Counted from the stretch's first letter, positions 1 to 13,741 are shown. The stretch: DNA of 64,000 nucleotides from Labyrinthula sp. Ha (GCA_015227615.1 JAALGZ010000030.1:124001-188000); one strand, 5' to 3'. Numbers and translations are program-made. Notes: generated from the letters alone by a model not told the origin.

Positions 1-3000
1 TAGCTTTTCTTAGGTTGATAGAATTCCAGTGTTAGACAGGTAAAAGAGCACTAAACACAGGTATGGGAAAGATATAAACTACAAGAAGACGTGCTGAACC
101 ATTACTTCGGTTTTTAGATCTTTGTGGGAGCTTTGTGTTAAATTTACTTTTACTGGATCTATTCGTGTGCTTAATAAGCTCTGATTTGAAACTACTTTCT
201 TTTTGAAAACCATAATTCTATTTAATGAAAGATATAACAGATTTGTTACTTTATGCATTAAACTAATAAGTTTATAATTAACGAAGCCCGTAGCTCCTCT
301 AAGTTACGAAATATATATACAATTCACCCCTCTCTTAGATTTCTGGTACCCAAATGTCATCGCAACTGTGCGTAACACAAATATCAGAAGAACACCTCTA
401 TCAGGTATACTATCAAAAAGGTTTTTCTGTTATCCACAGATGTTATGAATCCGTGTACTTTAATTATCTCCCATGTGGAGATAAAAGCGACGAATTCCAT
501 TTTTTTAATTGTATAAAAATAGCAGCTCTATCATAGCTCACATGAAACTGTGCAGGGAAACTCTAATTCTTGAATAGATATTGTCAAAGCCTCCTAAAAA
601 AAATGCACTGTGAAGTAAAAAAAGATATTTTTGAGTCTCAGCAACGTATCTATAGTTAAATGTTATCTTAGATATTGTGCTAGACAACCCGTGTTTCACT
701 TTCGCCGTTAGGTGTATTGAAAGATTTTGCATGTTGAACTAGAAATAGAGATAAGACGAAGGTACAACCAACAACCAGCAAGTCCATTCTACTCTAATGA
801 AATCTCTTCCTCCTATTTTACAGGGAATTAGTACCATATAAGCGTATGAAAATTCCAATTAGCACCCTAGTTCCGCAATTAAAATAGGTTCAATCAAAAT
901 ATTAATTGGCGAAGACAATGTTCATAGTTCAATATTCTTTTAGAGAAATTCTTATCTTAAATAAATACATCATTTCCTCTAATCCTCAAAAAAGAAACTG
1001 GAGAAATATTAAACAAACTGTGCATCTAGTGCAGGAAAAATATATTCTGTAAGAAGCGACCTCACAATTACTCTAAATAATCAACAAAGATACCAGCTCA
1101 GGCTAGTATTAGGTTACACTCTTAAAATTGTTACTTGAGTATAAAATACGACTGCGGAGTATATAGTGGTGGTACTAGATTCCAGAAAACCACAATTAGA
1201 CTATCCATCATCATTTCTTAAAACTCAGCCATAAGCTTAAGATTTTAGGGTTAGTTGCAGCAAACATGAATAATCACTTTTTGAAAGGATAGAGCAATAT
1301 AAGATCATTTGATGGCGGTTTTATTTGTTTTATAGTTGATCATTGCAAAACTAGATGGACAAAAATGTGGAGTAAAGTCTTGTGAAACCTGTATTGAAGC
1401 TTCTACATTGAGATCAGATTATTTAATATAAGAAAAAGTTTTAGAAGTAAATTGCTACAAAACATAAAGAACCAATCTATTCATGAACAACAAGAATTTC
1501 CTGAATTGAACATTTTTGGCCAAATATATATATATATATCCTATGAACCAACATTATTGCAAAAAGTTCATTAATAGCACTTCAAATACTTGATTCTATT
1601 ACTGAATAAAGGATCATTCAGAAGAAACACAGACTAAAATTAAATGATGGGTATCAATATCATATTGTCCAGAACAATTTGAGGCGGGATTCAAAAGAAT
1701 TTTGGCTAAATTTTAAGTTTATCTAACTCATCCCAGTTTTCATGAACTCATTTTCCAATGGAATCAAAACTAGATTATTACTATTGGAGCAAGTCTAATC
1801 AAGGCCTTGTGGTCTCCCCACCTTTTTTACCAAAAATAAAATCAGTCGCTATACCAAAAGGGTTCTAATTATACTGACAGAAATTCTTATTATCTACAGA
1901 GTTAGTCATTGTGCAGTTCCATCTTTGCTTATTGATTACCCCGAATCAAGTTTGAAAATAATTTTGTAGAGTTCTTGTTGACGGTTATTTTGAGAAAGCA
2001 ACTTGTCATACATGTTACTAAAGAATTAGTATGTTATCTACAATAATCTTAAATATAAATTTTGAATATGAGTAAAGGTGTTTTTTTTTTCATTTTACTA
2101 AAATTAGTGTTTCAAATCAAATTCCTTAAACCTCAAGTTTTATGTTTCTATTTTTGTCTTTTCCGACAATTCCTGGATACCAAAATAATCTAGAGGTATT
2201 CTGTTTGGCAGTATAGTTCAAAATAAAAAAGAGATACCCTGCCAACTAACCTCTCAACTCCGGTTACACTTGTTTAGAGCACTTCTTAATTAGATACATT
2301 AGGTAATATAAAAAGAGTTAATATTGCAACTTTGTACATGTCCTTTGCTTAAGTTTAAACTAAACAGTCCCACTTTAGCCTATTACATTTTAATTTTCAA
2401 CGCAAAAATGTACTTTTCTGCAATTTTAATAGGTTCCGACTATTCCATGAACTCTCTAGTGATCTTATTATTAACTTGATTAATAATATATTTTGGGATT
2501 ACTTTGTTTGTTTCATTAATTTTATATTAATTGATCCAAAGTATTGTATTTTAGCCTTGTATTAACTTCTTAGTCATCTAACTGTTGCAATAATTTACTT
2601 TTATATCCCTATGGTTTTGATCTCGCTAAAAATAATGTGTGCAATAGTATTTTGTTATATTCCTGGTTTTAAGACCTAAATCGTAGTATTCTTACGTGGA
2701 ATGAATTCTAAGCTTTTACTCGATTATAACTACAGAAAATTGAATTTCTTGTTATTGTATAAAGTAGCTATGGTTTAACTTAAATGATGAAAATAACTAT
2801 GGGTCACCAATCTCCTTACATAATACATTTAAACAACATCATTTACTTCATGAACAGTAAAAATCATGTATGAGAGGCTACTCGAGTACCCTGATAGTAT
2901 CTGACACTTAATATAGATATTACTAATAGCAAAGTAGTTACTATGCCTAAAGTTACTTTGTGTAGTCTTAGTTAAGTAATAACTAATACATACAGCACTC

Positions 3001-3847
3001 TAAAGAAAATGGAATTAATAATTAGAGTTTCATACAGGTAAGAGACCAATAACGCTTATATATTGATTAACAAGGATGTAAAAACTAAAAACAAATTACC
3101 CGTAAGGAAACTAAAACCATAATTAATTTAAAACAAGTTAATGAGAGTTACACCAGTATTCTTTCCATAAGAAGAAAGAATAGATATCCGATGAAAGGTC
3201 TAAATTTAAGTACTGATAAGTTCAAGGAGCTTCAAGCAAAAAATCTAAGCCTTTATTAAATACTAAATTAGGAAAGAACGACTTATAATGATAAAATTTA
3301 GTTAGTGCTATGTTTAACACAAGTGATTTACTAAGTACAGATATTACAGTCTTCATCAATTAGATAGCCACTAACAAATATGAGGTAAGCTACTCGTACA
3401 CTATATTCTATAGATAGAAGAAAAAACAAATAAGAAATATTCAGAAGCTTAATTAGGATAAGATACTCTACGAATGAGAAATTGGGGATAACTGAAAGAA
3501 TTTCTTGAGAACTGTTTCGTGCTATATAAAATATATTACAAGTTATTCAGAGGTCAATTCTTCATCATCTGCACCATCTTATTAAAACCAGGTTCTCAAT
3601 GCTCTCATTAAAAAATAATATTTCTACACAGTCCTCATAATGGAAGGATATGTATGACTTGTATAGTAGTTTCTTTCTTTTAGCGCTTGTAGACCTTAAA
3701 TTTTTTTCGGCTATTTATGATTTCTAAGCTATAACTTGAACTCATTTTGCCTCTAGTTTCACTTGTACTCACATTAATTCCTAGTTGAAGTGCTGATGAA
3801 ACGCTAGCATGAAGTATATAATTGCAAACTTTTCGCAGATTATCTAC
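1..3847. other. Gene-poor AT-rich region
   Basis: I see no convincing gene, RNA or repeat here. The only open frames are short (60-64 codons), compositionally random and unlike any family I know. Homopolymer runs and short AT dinucleotide runs (for example around 1527-1540) are the only structure. Confidence 0.6.
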
Positions 3848-4099
3848 TCATTCCTCAGAATCGCTTTCTGTTGTATAACCTTTTTTTCCTAATAGACAAT
3901 CTTTTTTGTACATTATTGAAAATTTGAGTACTCTTGAAAACGATAAAATAGTAGTAAAAAACTTAAAATAAAATTTCAAACAAGTTATATCATATTCAAG
4001 AGTGTGATCTTTAAGAATTATGTCTTCATGCGTCGAAAGAGAGTATGTTGTATTATCTGTATATACTTGATTAACTTTCTTAATCAGGAATGAAAACAT
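3848..4099 (-). CDS. Small unrecognised ORF, 83 aa
   Basis: This is an ATG-initiated 83-codon frame about 475 bp downstream of the LRR-like gene at 4574-5535, on the same strand. It is Phe/Tyr/Lys-rich in the middle, with an acidic C-terminus ending SDSEE. No domain, signal peptide or clear membrane segment is recognised. In DNA this AT-rich a frame of this length can arise by chance, and I see no second copy in the window. It could be a short gene, a remnant of the neighbouring family gene, or noise. Confidence 0.2.
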   Translation of the reverse strand: MFSFLIKKVNQVYTDNTTYSLSTHEDIILKDHTLEYDITCLKFYFKFFTTILSFSRVLKFSIMYKKDCLLGKKGYTTESDSEE

Positions 4100-4573
4100 T
4101 AATCAAACACCTGAAAACTGATGCTATAGAATGTAAATGAAACAAGGGAGCAAAAACATACAAAGCTTCCAGTAAGAAAAGAGCTAAGCCTGTTAATCCC
4201 TTATCAAAATGATAGCCCAAAACTTCTTTGTTTCTCAAATGATATGAGAATTCCATTTTCGCCTGATATTGCTCTGGTAATGCAAGAAGAGATCCAACAA
4301 TTTCCTAAACAAGAACAACTTCTAACACTGCAACTTACAGATAGTCCCCATTTGATTTTCTCAATGTAAGTTCAGTGAAAACCTTTCTCGAGAAATAAAA
4401 GTTTATCATCTTTGCTTTCACGAACTTTCGGCTGTTCAAGTATCACAAATCTCTACCTAAAACTTTTAAATCACCTTTTCAATCTACAGCCTTAAAATTT
4501 GAAAATAAACACAAACTATTAGTTAAATCATATTGTGTACCATAGTTTTTTCAATAAATAATCACCAAAAAAT

Positions 4574-5535
4574 TCAAGGGAATTGAATATATAATAATTC
4601 ATCTGAATCTTTAACACATGTTGACCCAGAAACAACCCACTTATTTGAAGCTGTAAAACAAAACTTTTTATACTTGAATCTTAGCCAACTATAATGGTTT
4701 ATAAAATAAATTTCAAATTTATTTCCTGTTTTTACTTTCGTCACAATCTTACTCATAGATGAAATAAAATAACTTGCAACGAAAATATTTTTACATATAA
4801 TGTCAAATGAAAACACTTTCTTTTTTGATATCCACGGAAATAAACTACAAAAACAATACATTTCTCCAGCTTTAGTTTCCTTTTTTTCTACATTACGCAA
4901 AAATTTCAAGCTTACTACTGAATCCAATACCCTACTTGAACGCAAATAAAAAATACATCTTGCAATCATTGTTGATTCTAGATCATCCATGACCAGGGTT
5001 AAGCTTCTTAAAACATTTAATAAAATAGTATATTCATATACTCTAAAGAAAGAATTTAAAACAGGAGAAATTGAAGTCCACAAAGTACTTATTTTGTTTC
5101 TAGATTTTATTGCAAATTTTGCAAAATGACAATGAGAATTATTGGAACTCATTTTATAAACATGCATCTCTTCAATTGTATCAAATTGTTGTAATAAAGG
5201 AAATAAAACACTTGCATCAACTAAATTTCCTAATATTTGCAGCTTTTTTAAAGATTTCATAGAATTTAAAACAGATTTCAATAAAAGAAGAAATTCATTC
5301 AATTCTAAGTAATTTGATCGAAATTGTATCGTATATACTTTTAATCTTTGAAGCAGAAAATTAAGAGAATTGACTTCTGTTTTAGTCAATGCTGTGTAGA
5401 AGTTTTCAATAACAAGAACTTTGATCGTATTATTTTCAATAAGTTTATATAAGGAATAATCATAAAACTTATAATTTGAGTTTGTTAGCTGATATATTTT
5501 CAAATTTTCAGGTTCAGTACTATATAAACCAACAT
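4574..5535 (-). CDS. LRR-like repeat-family protein A (two exons predicted)
   Basis: Function is unknown. The main frame (4574-5503) has no ATG near its start. A 5-codon first exon beginning with ATG at 5535 joins in frame across a 32-nt GT...AG intron (5489-5520), giving a 309-residue protein. That intron is my inference from frame and splice signals. The protein has evenly spaced Leu/Ile/Val/Phe positions typical of leucine-rich-repeat-like solenoids, and no signal peptide. Two blocks match three other genes in this window (39398-40402, 42659-43624, 50783-51808). One is an N-terminal block with a beta-strand, an ENF/NF-type turn and then LNFLLQ. The other is a central block of the form L-SLTL followed by RSS-x-L and a hydrophobic strand. 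The stop is TGA. A TTCCCG cluster lies 270-365 bp upstream. A real gene is likely because the paralogue pattern is conserved; the biochemical role cannot be told. Confidence 0.7.
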
Positions 5536-5800
5536 GGAATTAGAATTCCCTTAATCTTGAGTTCATAATTATTGGTGAGATACACGATTTATTCTCTGAA
5601 CCAATATAATTCAGTTTCTATAAATCTTTTAATTTGATTCAGCTAGACTTAAATTATCAAAATAGGGGAAATATGGAGGTGATGGGTGTGGAATGAGGTT
5701 TGGTAGCTTATAAAGGAAGAATTTATTTTTTTTCTTCAATTATTAATTTTCTAATGTGATGACGTGGCATAGTTGAAATAGAGACAAATCAAGGTAGGAT

Positions 5801-5896
5801 TCGGGAAGACTTCCCTGAAATTTTCCCGAAATTGAAATCCCGTTATACTGTATAGACTTCAATTGTTTCCCGAGACTTTCTCATTTCCCGTTTCCC
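5801..5896. promoter_or_regulatory. TTTCCCG motif cluster upstream of gene A
   Basis: Within about 100 bp there are four TTCCCG cores (near 5823, 5867, 5885 and 5891), one ATCCCG (near 5837) and one CGGGAAG (near 5802). They lie 270-365 bp upstream of the predicted ATG at 5535. The same motif clusters upstream of the beta-adaptin gene. The core resembles E2F/DP-type sites, but the factor is inferred only. Confidence 0.4.
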
Positions 5897-5899
5897 GAA

Positions 5900-8800
5900 C
5901 TCCTAGCCTAGTTTTCATGTGTTTTTGGTTTATCGAAGTGGAAAATGACGGCAAGAGATAATCGAAGTTAAAGTTAGCTTTAGAGTTTGATAGAAAAGTC
6001 GGGAAGAAGCTGAAAGAAACTAGTGTATTTTATGTAATCTGTTATGCAGATAGAATTATGCTTAAGCACACACTATTAGTTAAATAATGAATAAATAAAA
6101 GAGGTTAGTGTCTCCTTTGCGATTCATTTGTTAAAAAAAAGCTCAGAAGCACTAGTAATAGGATAAAATCTATATTTGAAGTAACGAAAATAGAAAATAG
6201 CTATACATACACGCTACACAAATTGTTCTGATTATTTGGTTGAACGGTTCTTTTATTAAATTGAAATTTTTCATATCAATGCATTTTGTTATTGAACAAG
6301 TTTTATTTTGGTCACCAATCTACTCTATTTTTCTTGCTCATTAGGTTTCATTCTCATGAAATATTGTACCAAAGGATAGCTCTTGTATGATTTATTAGTA
6401 CAGAAACAGGTCTATTTTTTTAACCATTTTACTTCTTCTATTCCTGCAATTACACAATGCTTCATATCAAGTTCAATTGTGCTCTCAAAACTAAATTTAA
6501 TTGACATCTTAAAATCTTAAGAAAATATGGATTCAGATACATGTATTTCCTTTGTTCAATCTACATATGTCTAATAAATTTCAAAATTTTAAGGCCAATG
6601 TTTTTTAAATTTCTTCTATATAAATATCGCGAGTTTTTTCCTCTCAATTTCTCGACTTGAGTTTCGTATTTAACAGTAGATCACTTGAAAGGCTAACTCA
6701 AGTCAACTTAAGCAATACGGACAGAAATGTGTAAGAAGCTAAAATCCTGTACTCCAGTACACCTATGCATCTGTTAAATAATTTCGGAATACTTTCCAAC
6801 TTTTATATCTTCCTTGAGCAAAATAAGCAGTCACTGGGAACGACAATGTACTTTTTGTAAAGATATTTAACGCAACTGTTCTAGTCACATCCAGAAAGCA
6901 ATACATAGCATCTTTGGGTTTCATGTCATTGTAGTCCGTTTCTAGCGGCCTTTGTTACACAAAACCCGCAAAAAATTCAGTAAACGTTTTTTAAAATAAT
7001 AAGATATAGTTATTTTTTATCCCCATCATGTAAAAGAAACATTTTCAAAAATCTTACGTCATAAGACTCAGATTCTGTGCACTATACCTAGAAACTATTC
7101 CTTATTTATCAAATTCAATCTCATGGGTGAATATATTTTAGAAGTATCTAACCTGTAATTCTAAAATCTAATAATATAATGGAACTTGCCTTCTAGTTAA
7201 TCAATTATCCAAAAGACAATTATCAAGCCAGTGATTATATTTCCTAATACCGAAAATTACCAAATATATATCTAATTATTTGAAAATTATTTAAATACAA
7301 AATCAAAGGCAAATCCTCAAAAACAATGTAAAAGGAAGTGATTAGAGAACAAAAAGAAGTCGCATAGGCAGTTTCTATGATTCTATTCAAGAAACATAGA
7401 AGAAAGGAAGGGTAGTGGTTTAGTTTTTACTCTGCTAAAATTCGGATTCTGTGGTTTAGCTTTAAACCTACTCATAAATAGAACACGAAGAAAGTCAGCT
7501 ATTATGCCAACCCCCTCCCCCCGTGTTTGTTAATTTGTCATCTCTTGAACAAGCTCAAGTCGTCATTTATTTTAGATGCAAAAGCATTGAAAATTGATAT
7601 AGATTGTTGTTATGCAATCACAAAACAAACATTTTATTTCATTTCGAAATTACATTCTCACATATTCTACATGAGAACACAAGTATGTGTATATATGCCT
7701 CAACTTTTATCGTAAAAAAATTGTTCAACAGTATAAGATCGTTATTATATATCATCATTTCTTTCTTTTCAAAACTTTCTTATTGTTTCTAATTTTCCAG
7801 TTACTATTTACTTTACAGTTGAAAATGAAATTATATTGTATATTCAGGGGTAGGAATCAAAGTTTGATTGAACTAAATTAATCTAGTAGAGTAGATCAGT
7901 TAAAAAGCTACTGTTAGTCAAAAAATAATAATTTCACTTCAAGTATCTTATGGAATAATGCTTTCTCAGAGAAATCACGATGCTCCACAATATTATTTAT
8001 TAGGAATTTATATTGTTTTCAGAGATTTAACAGCATATTTTGCCGATTTAGCAGTTTAAATTTTGAAACTTTTGATAATATATATACATGACTTCATAGC
8101 ATTTTGGTATCTATATTATTACTACAAAGTTCACATTGAAATATGGAACTATTATATCTTCTCTAGCTCGACCTATCTCTTATCCTATTAGCATTATTAT
8201 ATACCATTCGTTGGATTGATAAAGTAGTTAGTATTGTTTAATGTGTGTTCATACTTGCATTATTCCAAGTATATTTTATCTTGTGTAATGTGTTATTAGT
8301 ATCACAATTTCATAGGAATTGTTGGTACTTATACCATAATTCACAAACCAGAGTAGAATCTAGGGTAGAATTTAAGGATACTAGCTCTGAAGGAAATCTT
8401 TTCCCCGTGAAATTAGTTCCCTAAGTTGGGACTCTTATCTGTATTTTCTCGTACACAAACTTTTGAGTTGATCATTCCATCACTGGAATATATTGTTGAG
8501 TCTAACAAAATTGCTAATATTTACTTGTTACATTTACTAACACTTCTTAAATTATTATAGTATTATCCATTTTTATTACATCTTATTCCGAGTCTTTCAA
8601 TCCTCCTAGCTTAACAGGTAAATATAATTTCCCGCCCGTCGCCAATTTTTTTATAACTATAATATTTATCACATTTTTCTGACTCTCTAAATCCCTTTCG
8701 TATAATTTTTTATGCTGCGTTAAACACTTCTCTATTTTCTCGACTTTTGTAGCAGATATTTCCCTTATAGCACTAACAAGTGGTGAAACAATAATCACAT

Positions 8801-10510
8801 CAGGGCTCACATTATGGTATCTCTTGTCTAACATTTAAGTTTCTTCAGAGTGCCCTTCTGTTGTATTGATAGGTGAATTTTTGGATTGTTTTACGTTACG
8901 TTAAACTTTGGTGCGATTTGTCTTAATATTTTTAATTTTGATCTCTCCTTTTGAATAATGTACGTACTCTTTGACTTACACATTTAGATGGGACCAAATT
9001 CATTATATATTTAATGACCGCTGTTGCCTCCCATCCACCAAACTTTGAGTTCGCCTCACGTCATCCATGTTAACCGGGGTATGCAGGGGCGGTGTTGACA
9101 ATAGTTACTCTACACCTTAATTCGTTTTTATTTCAGTTGGTCACGCTACATTTGCTAACAGTTTTTCTCTCTCAATTATTGAAATAAAAATCAGTTCTTT
9201 CTTCTTTCTTTAAATTCTTGTAAATATTAGTATAGTTTTTATTGGTTCTAGAGCTAGCACTTTTCTTATTCTTATTGCTTTCATCTTTCTCTTCGATCAA
9301 TCAACTATCGTTCCTTCAAGTATAAGATGCATATAATTTGTAGTTACCTAAAGAATAATATCCTCAAATACCCTGCTAAATTAGTATAATATCTTCGCAA
9401 TTTTTCAAATGCCGTCTTATTTACAAAATTAATGCTAGCAGATCATCCTAAGTGAATGGATTTCCAGCTAAAATTTTCTTATCTTTCGCCATTTTTATTC
9501 GTAAATTTATGTATTTTACCCCTATTCAACTCTCTTACTATCCTAAACATTTCATCACGCTGTTAAATATCGCTATTCAGAATCACCGTTACCTTATTTT
9601 TCTTCTTAATCGTTCCCTATCTTTGTTTAATTAACCCTTATGCTTTTCGGCATTGTACTTGCACCAACAGGTCTCTCTCTCTCTGTTATTGTGAACGGGT
9701 ACTTTTCCACTCAAAAATGCATATTTTATTCTTAAAATTGACTTAAACAATTCAATACTGTTCTGTTCAAGAATTTAAAATGTACTCACTTATCAATTTC
9801 ATATTTACGTATTGCTGTTATTGTCTTTGAATAAATTTTGAAGCATCGGAAAAATATCTCATCCCATAAGTTCATTTCGCTTAATGCATAAAAAATTACA
9901 CTAAGTAATTTGATAATACTTTTCTTCTGTTCATGTTTTGACTTGTTAGTGGTTAAGTGTCCAACTATATATATATATATCGTGCAGAGAAAGTTTAAGC
10001 AAGACTCCCGTTCCATTAACTTATCTGATAAAAAGAAGGTATGAATATTTGCAGCTAAGAAATTGCAATCGCTGTCCTGAAAAACATGGATGATGAATAT
10101 ATAAACATGTCTAAGAGAGTGTAAAATACATGTACAAAACTATTTGTCAATATTATAGACTAAAAAAGGTTGGTGATTTGATCAAAGCGTTTAGCGGACA
10201 TGTCATGACAAAATCCACGTATTATTCCTTGAGAAATTGAGCTATGAAATGTTATTTAAATGGAACAAATTTCAGTCGCATTGAATTCGGATTCTAAATA
10301 GTAAACAGTAAAGCATTAGGATATTTAAAGTTTAAGAAAAGTCGGGTGACCAGTAAGGAGGGTGCTCAAAATTGTATCATTTCTTTCGCTCCTCTACTAG
10401 TTAATTCACAAAATTGAAGCGAACATAAGATATGATTATATGTACAGAATAGTTATTCTAGAGCATGTAATGGCAGCATGAAATACTGAAATGCCTTGAA
10501 CATTATTTAT
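5900..10510. other. Gene-poor AT-rich region
   Basis: No gene is supported apart from a weak 83-codon frame at 8583-8834. A GC-richer patch at about 9000-9110 breaks the AT-rich background and may be an old insertion edge, but I see no terminal repeat or protein that would prove it. A short AT run lies at about 9968-9980. Confidence 0.5.
8583..8834 (-). CDS. Small unrecognised ORF, 83 aa
   Basis: This ATG-initiated frame has a more ordinary amino-acid composition than the surrounding chance frames. It is Lys/Glu-rich and helix-like in the middle, with a C-terminal stretch TGGKLYLPVKLGGL. No family is recognised. It lies beside the GC-richer patch at about 9.0-9.1 kb and could be a fragment of an old element rather than a host gene. 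Confidence 0.2.
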   Translation of the reverse strand: MLDKRYHNVSPDVIIVSPLVSAIREISATKVEKIEKCLTQHKKLYERDLESQKNVINIIVIKKLATGGKLYLPVKLGGLKDSE

Positions 10511-12587
10511 ATAGAGATATATATTTGGTAGATTTTAGAAGAGGTAGAACAAATGACAGAAAACCAGTAACTTCAAAATATGCAATAAATTTCAGAATCA
10601 TTTGATCTCTTTGATTTCAAGTAAGTGTAATTGGTATTATTTTAATATTATTTTATTAAAGTGGGTTTTCTATATTGATAATTCAAATTTAGCTCAGTCG
10701 AGGGGAAGTAATGAAGCGATTAAGACTAATATATAATATCCTCGAAAAAACTTCTGTTAAGATGGGAAAAGTTAACGTGTTAATCTTGTTTTTAATGTTC
10801 ATGATTGACTGGTGGTCTTATAGCCGCATAAAATTGAATTATTTATTTAGGATAGAACGCTCTCTTGCGCGATACGGTTACATGAAAAATTCAAACTAGA
10901 AGTTTGCGCAAGTTTCTTGTTCCTTTCAGGGTTAAGGTGATAAGTTATCTAAGTTGAAAATTTAATACTTTAATAACAATAGAATAAAAAATAATTATAG
11001 TTTTGATATATTCTCAGAAGAAAAAAACTACATGAGGTATTCCTACTATTAATTGAAAATGTAATTTCCTTGCTGAATAATCGGATGAAACAAGTATATT
11101 TAATGAAGCAGTATATCGACACCATTCGAGTACTGAGAAAAAATCTTCTAAAGAAGGTTTTTAAATGATTGAGATCTGAGAAATATAGAAGCAAAAGTTC
11201 CATATTGAGCCTTTCCGTTCTGTGACTTCTCCGAAGAAGGGTGTGTCTGCTTTCTAACAGCGAGGATAAATATATATACTAAAAGGTTTATTGAAGATAA
11301 TCGATAATTTAGTTTCAATATAAAGGAGAACAGAAATTTCAAACGGAATATTGTTTAATTCAAATTTAACTGTTAAATGTATAGCTATTTCAACTTTTGT
11401 TAATCGTATAATTCGGTATTTCGATAACAGGGCTATCAAAAGGAGGAATATATGGTAAAAGCTTTACAACAAACAAACCACAAAACTTTTGCATTGCAAT
11501 CAGTGTCGTATCATAAGTTCATGAGTTAGCTCAAGGATAGGTATTTAAACCAATATTCCCTGAACATGACCAAAATTGGTGCCTTTTTTTACTTTTGCTC
11601 TTTAATTATTCATATTTGCGGTAATGCACCACCAATTAATCTTCTATTAATGACATCATTAATACATTTGTATCAAACATGTAAAATAAATACATATTAA
11701 ATTCAAACATTATTTCAAGATTTATTTATTTGATCCAACAAATCAAACTTGCTTTTATATGTAGAAAGAATTAGAATGTTTTACAAAACATTGAAATTTA
11801 TATATCCAAAGTTCCACTCCAGTTATATTTTATTCAGAATATCAAAATTGTTGAAAGAAAAGATCAAACCCAGTTCCACAAGAAAGAAAGAGAAAACTAG
11901 AAATTGAATGTCACGAATGTATAACGTTTTTATAAAAAAATTGATTTGAACTTTTTTCTGATAAATTATTATTGCTAATTGTTTTCATTAGACTCGATTT
12001 GACTCTTTACATGGAAGAAAATGAAAAAGAAAAGTTAGAAATAAACATTAGAATAATACAGAAATATTTAATTAAGCTCTTTAAAATTTTACATTTACTT
12101 TAAAAACTTATAACCTATGATTCTAAGCAATTATCAATTTTTCTTTCTCCTAAATGAGTTGATACTCTTATTATAGAGAAAATGTTATTAAACCAATAGA
12201 TATGGTTTAAATAAGCGGATTACTACCATAAGTTATAAAAGAAAATATTTTTCTCCAAGTAAATATGCTAATTATTTTTAAAAGAAAAATTTAGATATCT
12301 TCAAATAATAAGAATTATTGATCTATGGGATACTTTTTAGAAACAGATATCATTTTGAGAGAGTGAACTAAAATTAAATAACAAGAAATCTGAATTCTTT
12401 TGTAAGATCCTTCGAAATTAAATATAGCATCACTTCATTTAAAGAAAACAAAGAATAAACAACTGAACCTAGCTTGAAACTTTAGAGATACCTTGTCTGA
12501 AGTACTTTTTTGTTTCTTTTTTTCTCTTGGCTAGTTTTGTTTAAGACCTATATAATTAAATTGACTGAGTATTGTGAACACTCATTT
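10511..12587 (+). repeat. Left arm of 2.07-kb inverted duplication
   Basis: This segment is repeated in reverse complement at 28336-30405. Most 60-bp lines differ at only one or two positions between the copies, up to about 12.45 kb; the last 130 bp are more diverged. The outer edge lies in an AT microsatellite (about 10511-10524). Short frames inside the arm are also present in the other copy simply because the DNA is nearly identical; none looks like a known protein. I see no terminal inverted repeats or target-site duplications, so a segmental duplication fits better than a classical transposon. The inner edge carries the imperfect palindrome TGAGTATTGTGAACACTCA (12566-12584). Confidence 0.9.
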
Positions 12588-13501
12588 TTCAGACTTTTGT
12601 ATTTTCTTTCTTGCAATAAATATTTGCTGCATCACAAGCCAGATTCAGATTAAATGGTAAAGGTTTGTTAACAATAACTGTAGTTATATTCTTTTTTATG
12701 TATTAGAGCTAAGAAAAAAGTTTTTCACTCTTGGCAAGGCTCTTGGAAAGTAAATCGTAGTCTTTCCCATTATACATTAAAGAGACTCAAATAACAGTTA
12801 GGGTTTATTCAATATGAATAGTTTTTCTTTGATTTTAAGGCGTTTTTGAAAGTATAGCTCTCCTTTATTAACTACTTTGACCTTACCAAATATTATAATA
12901 ATATGTATTCTTACTTTAATTCATGCTTTTCTAGATTTGGTGAGAATACTAATCATAGACCTCATCCAACCTCAAATTTCCAAATATTCTAAATAAAATT
13001 ATTTAAAAGAAATGAAATTATTACAGGAATCTAGTTTCACTCTGCTAGAAAGAGTTTCCTTTTTCTTTCAGTTGTATCTTCAAACTGTTCTCTCCTGTTT
13101 TTTTTAACTTTTAGTGACAGCAATTAAATTAGTATCTGCCAGTCTTGTCATCTGGCATGTATACAAAGAATAACAACTGACTTTTTCCGATCCCACAATT
13201 TGTATTTTTCAAAAAAGTCTGACTATTTTTTATCAAGAGAAGCACAAAATTAAATGAATCCAAAGTGAAATATTTAGTTCTTACTAGACTAGAATACAAA
13301 ACTAGCAAGTTCAAGTATTCAAAAAAACATCAGCAAAAGATCACATAAAATATAACACTGTAGCGTCAAAATAGAAGTCACTGAGCCGTATTAAATATAA
13401 TATTATTTTTCATCAATTCTTTTTTTTGAAAATGCAACTTCATCCCTGTTTAGGTTCATTTCAATGTAGAAAGACTTCTTTTTTCTTGTAGACAAAAATC
13501 A

Positions 13502-13741
13502 CTATAGCAGAAAGAATACTAGTATTCTTTTTTCTTCCTCGGTAAAAACAACTCTCATCCCATCGGGAAATTTAGAACAAAAACTCTTTTTTCTTACTCT
13601 CCTCCTTTCTTTTATCGGAGTGTATTCACATATAGTACCAGCTTTCCAACAGCGTCTACAAGATGGTTTCCCACTATCACATTGCCTCTTCATTCGCCTA
13701 CATCTTTCACAAGAAGCTTTTAAAATAATATGAGGTTGCAT
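13502..13741 (-). CDS. Stand-alone Zn2Cys6 protein, left copy (79 aa)
   Basis: This is a probable DNA-binding protein. Residues 11-37 form a canonical binuclear zinc cluster, C-x2-C-x6-C-x6-C-x2-C-x6-C, starting SCERCRRMKRQC and continuing through DSGKPSC. A basic stretch (KERRRVRKK) follows, as in the linker of Gal4-type factors. The protein ends FTEEEKRILVFFLL with no dimerisation helix or regulatory region, far shorter than the 500-1000 residues usual for this class. I chose the ATG at 13741 because the paralogue at 25833-26072 starts at the equivalent ATG and has exactly the same length. Preserved zinc ligands, start and stop in two diverged copies argue for selection. It could bind DNA as a monomer or compete with larger factors. 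TACCGGTA lies about 200 bp upstream. The stop is TAG. Confidence 0.8.
   Translation of the reverse strand: MQPHIILKASCERCRRMKRQCDSGKPSCRRCWKAGTICEYTPIKERRRVRKKSFCSKFPDGMRVVFTEEEKRILVFFLL

Noticed and set aside
9000-9110. GC-richer patch ending in a purine-rich run followed by TGTTGACAATAG, resembling a polypurine tract/LTR junction
   Set aside because: No second LTR, no upstream pol-like frame and no recognised protein; a short match of this kind can occur by chance.
10711-11439. Four short frames (61-77 codons) that recur almost identically in the other inverted arm, suggesting conserved genes
   Set aside because: The arms are near-identical at DNA level everywhere, so recurrence says nothing about coding; frames overlap on the same strand and match no family.
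13502-13527. An 18-nt GT...AG stretch (GTATTCTTTCTGCTATAG) at the end of the left Zn2Cys6 frame, as in the smallest known introns
   Set aside because: The right copy has no GT at the equivalent position, and removing the stretch leads straight to another stop; a plain TAG end explains both copies.
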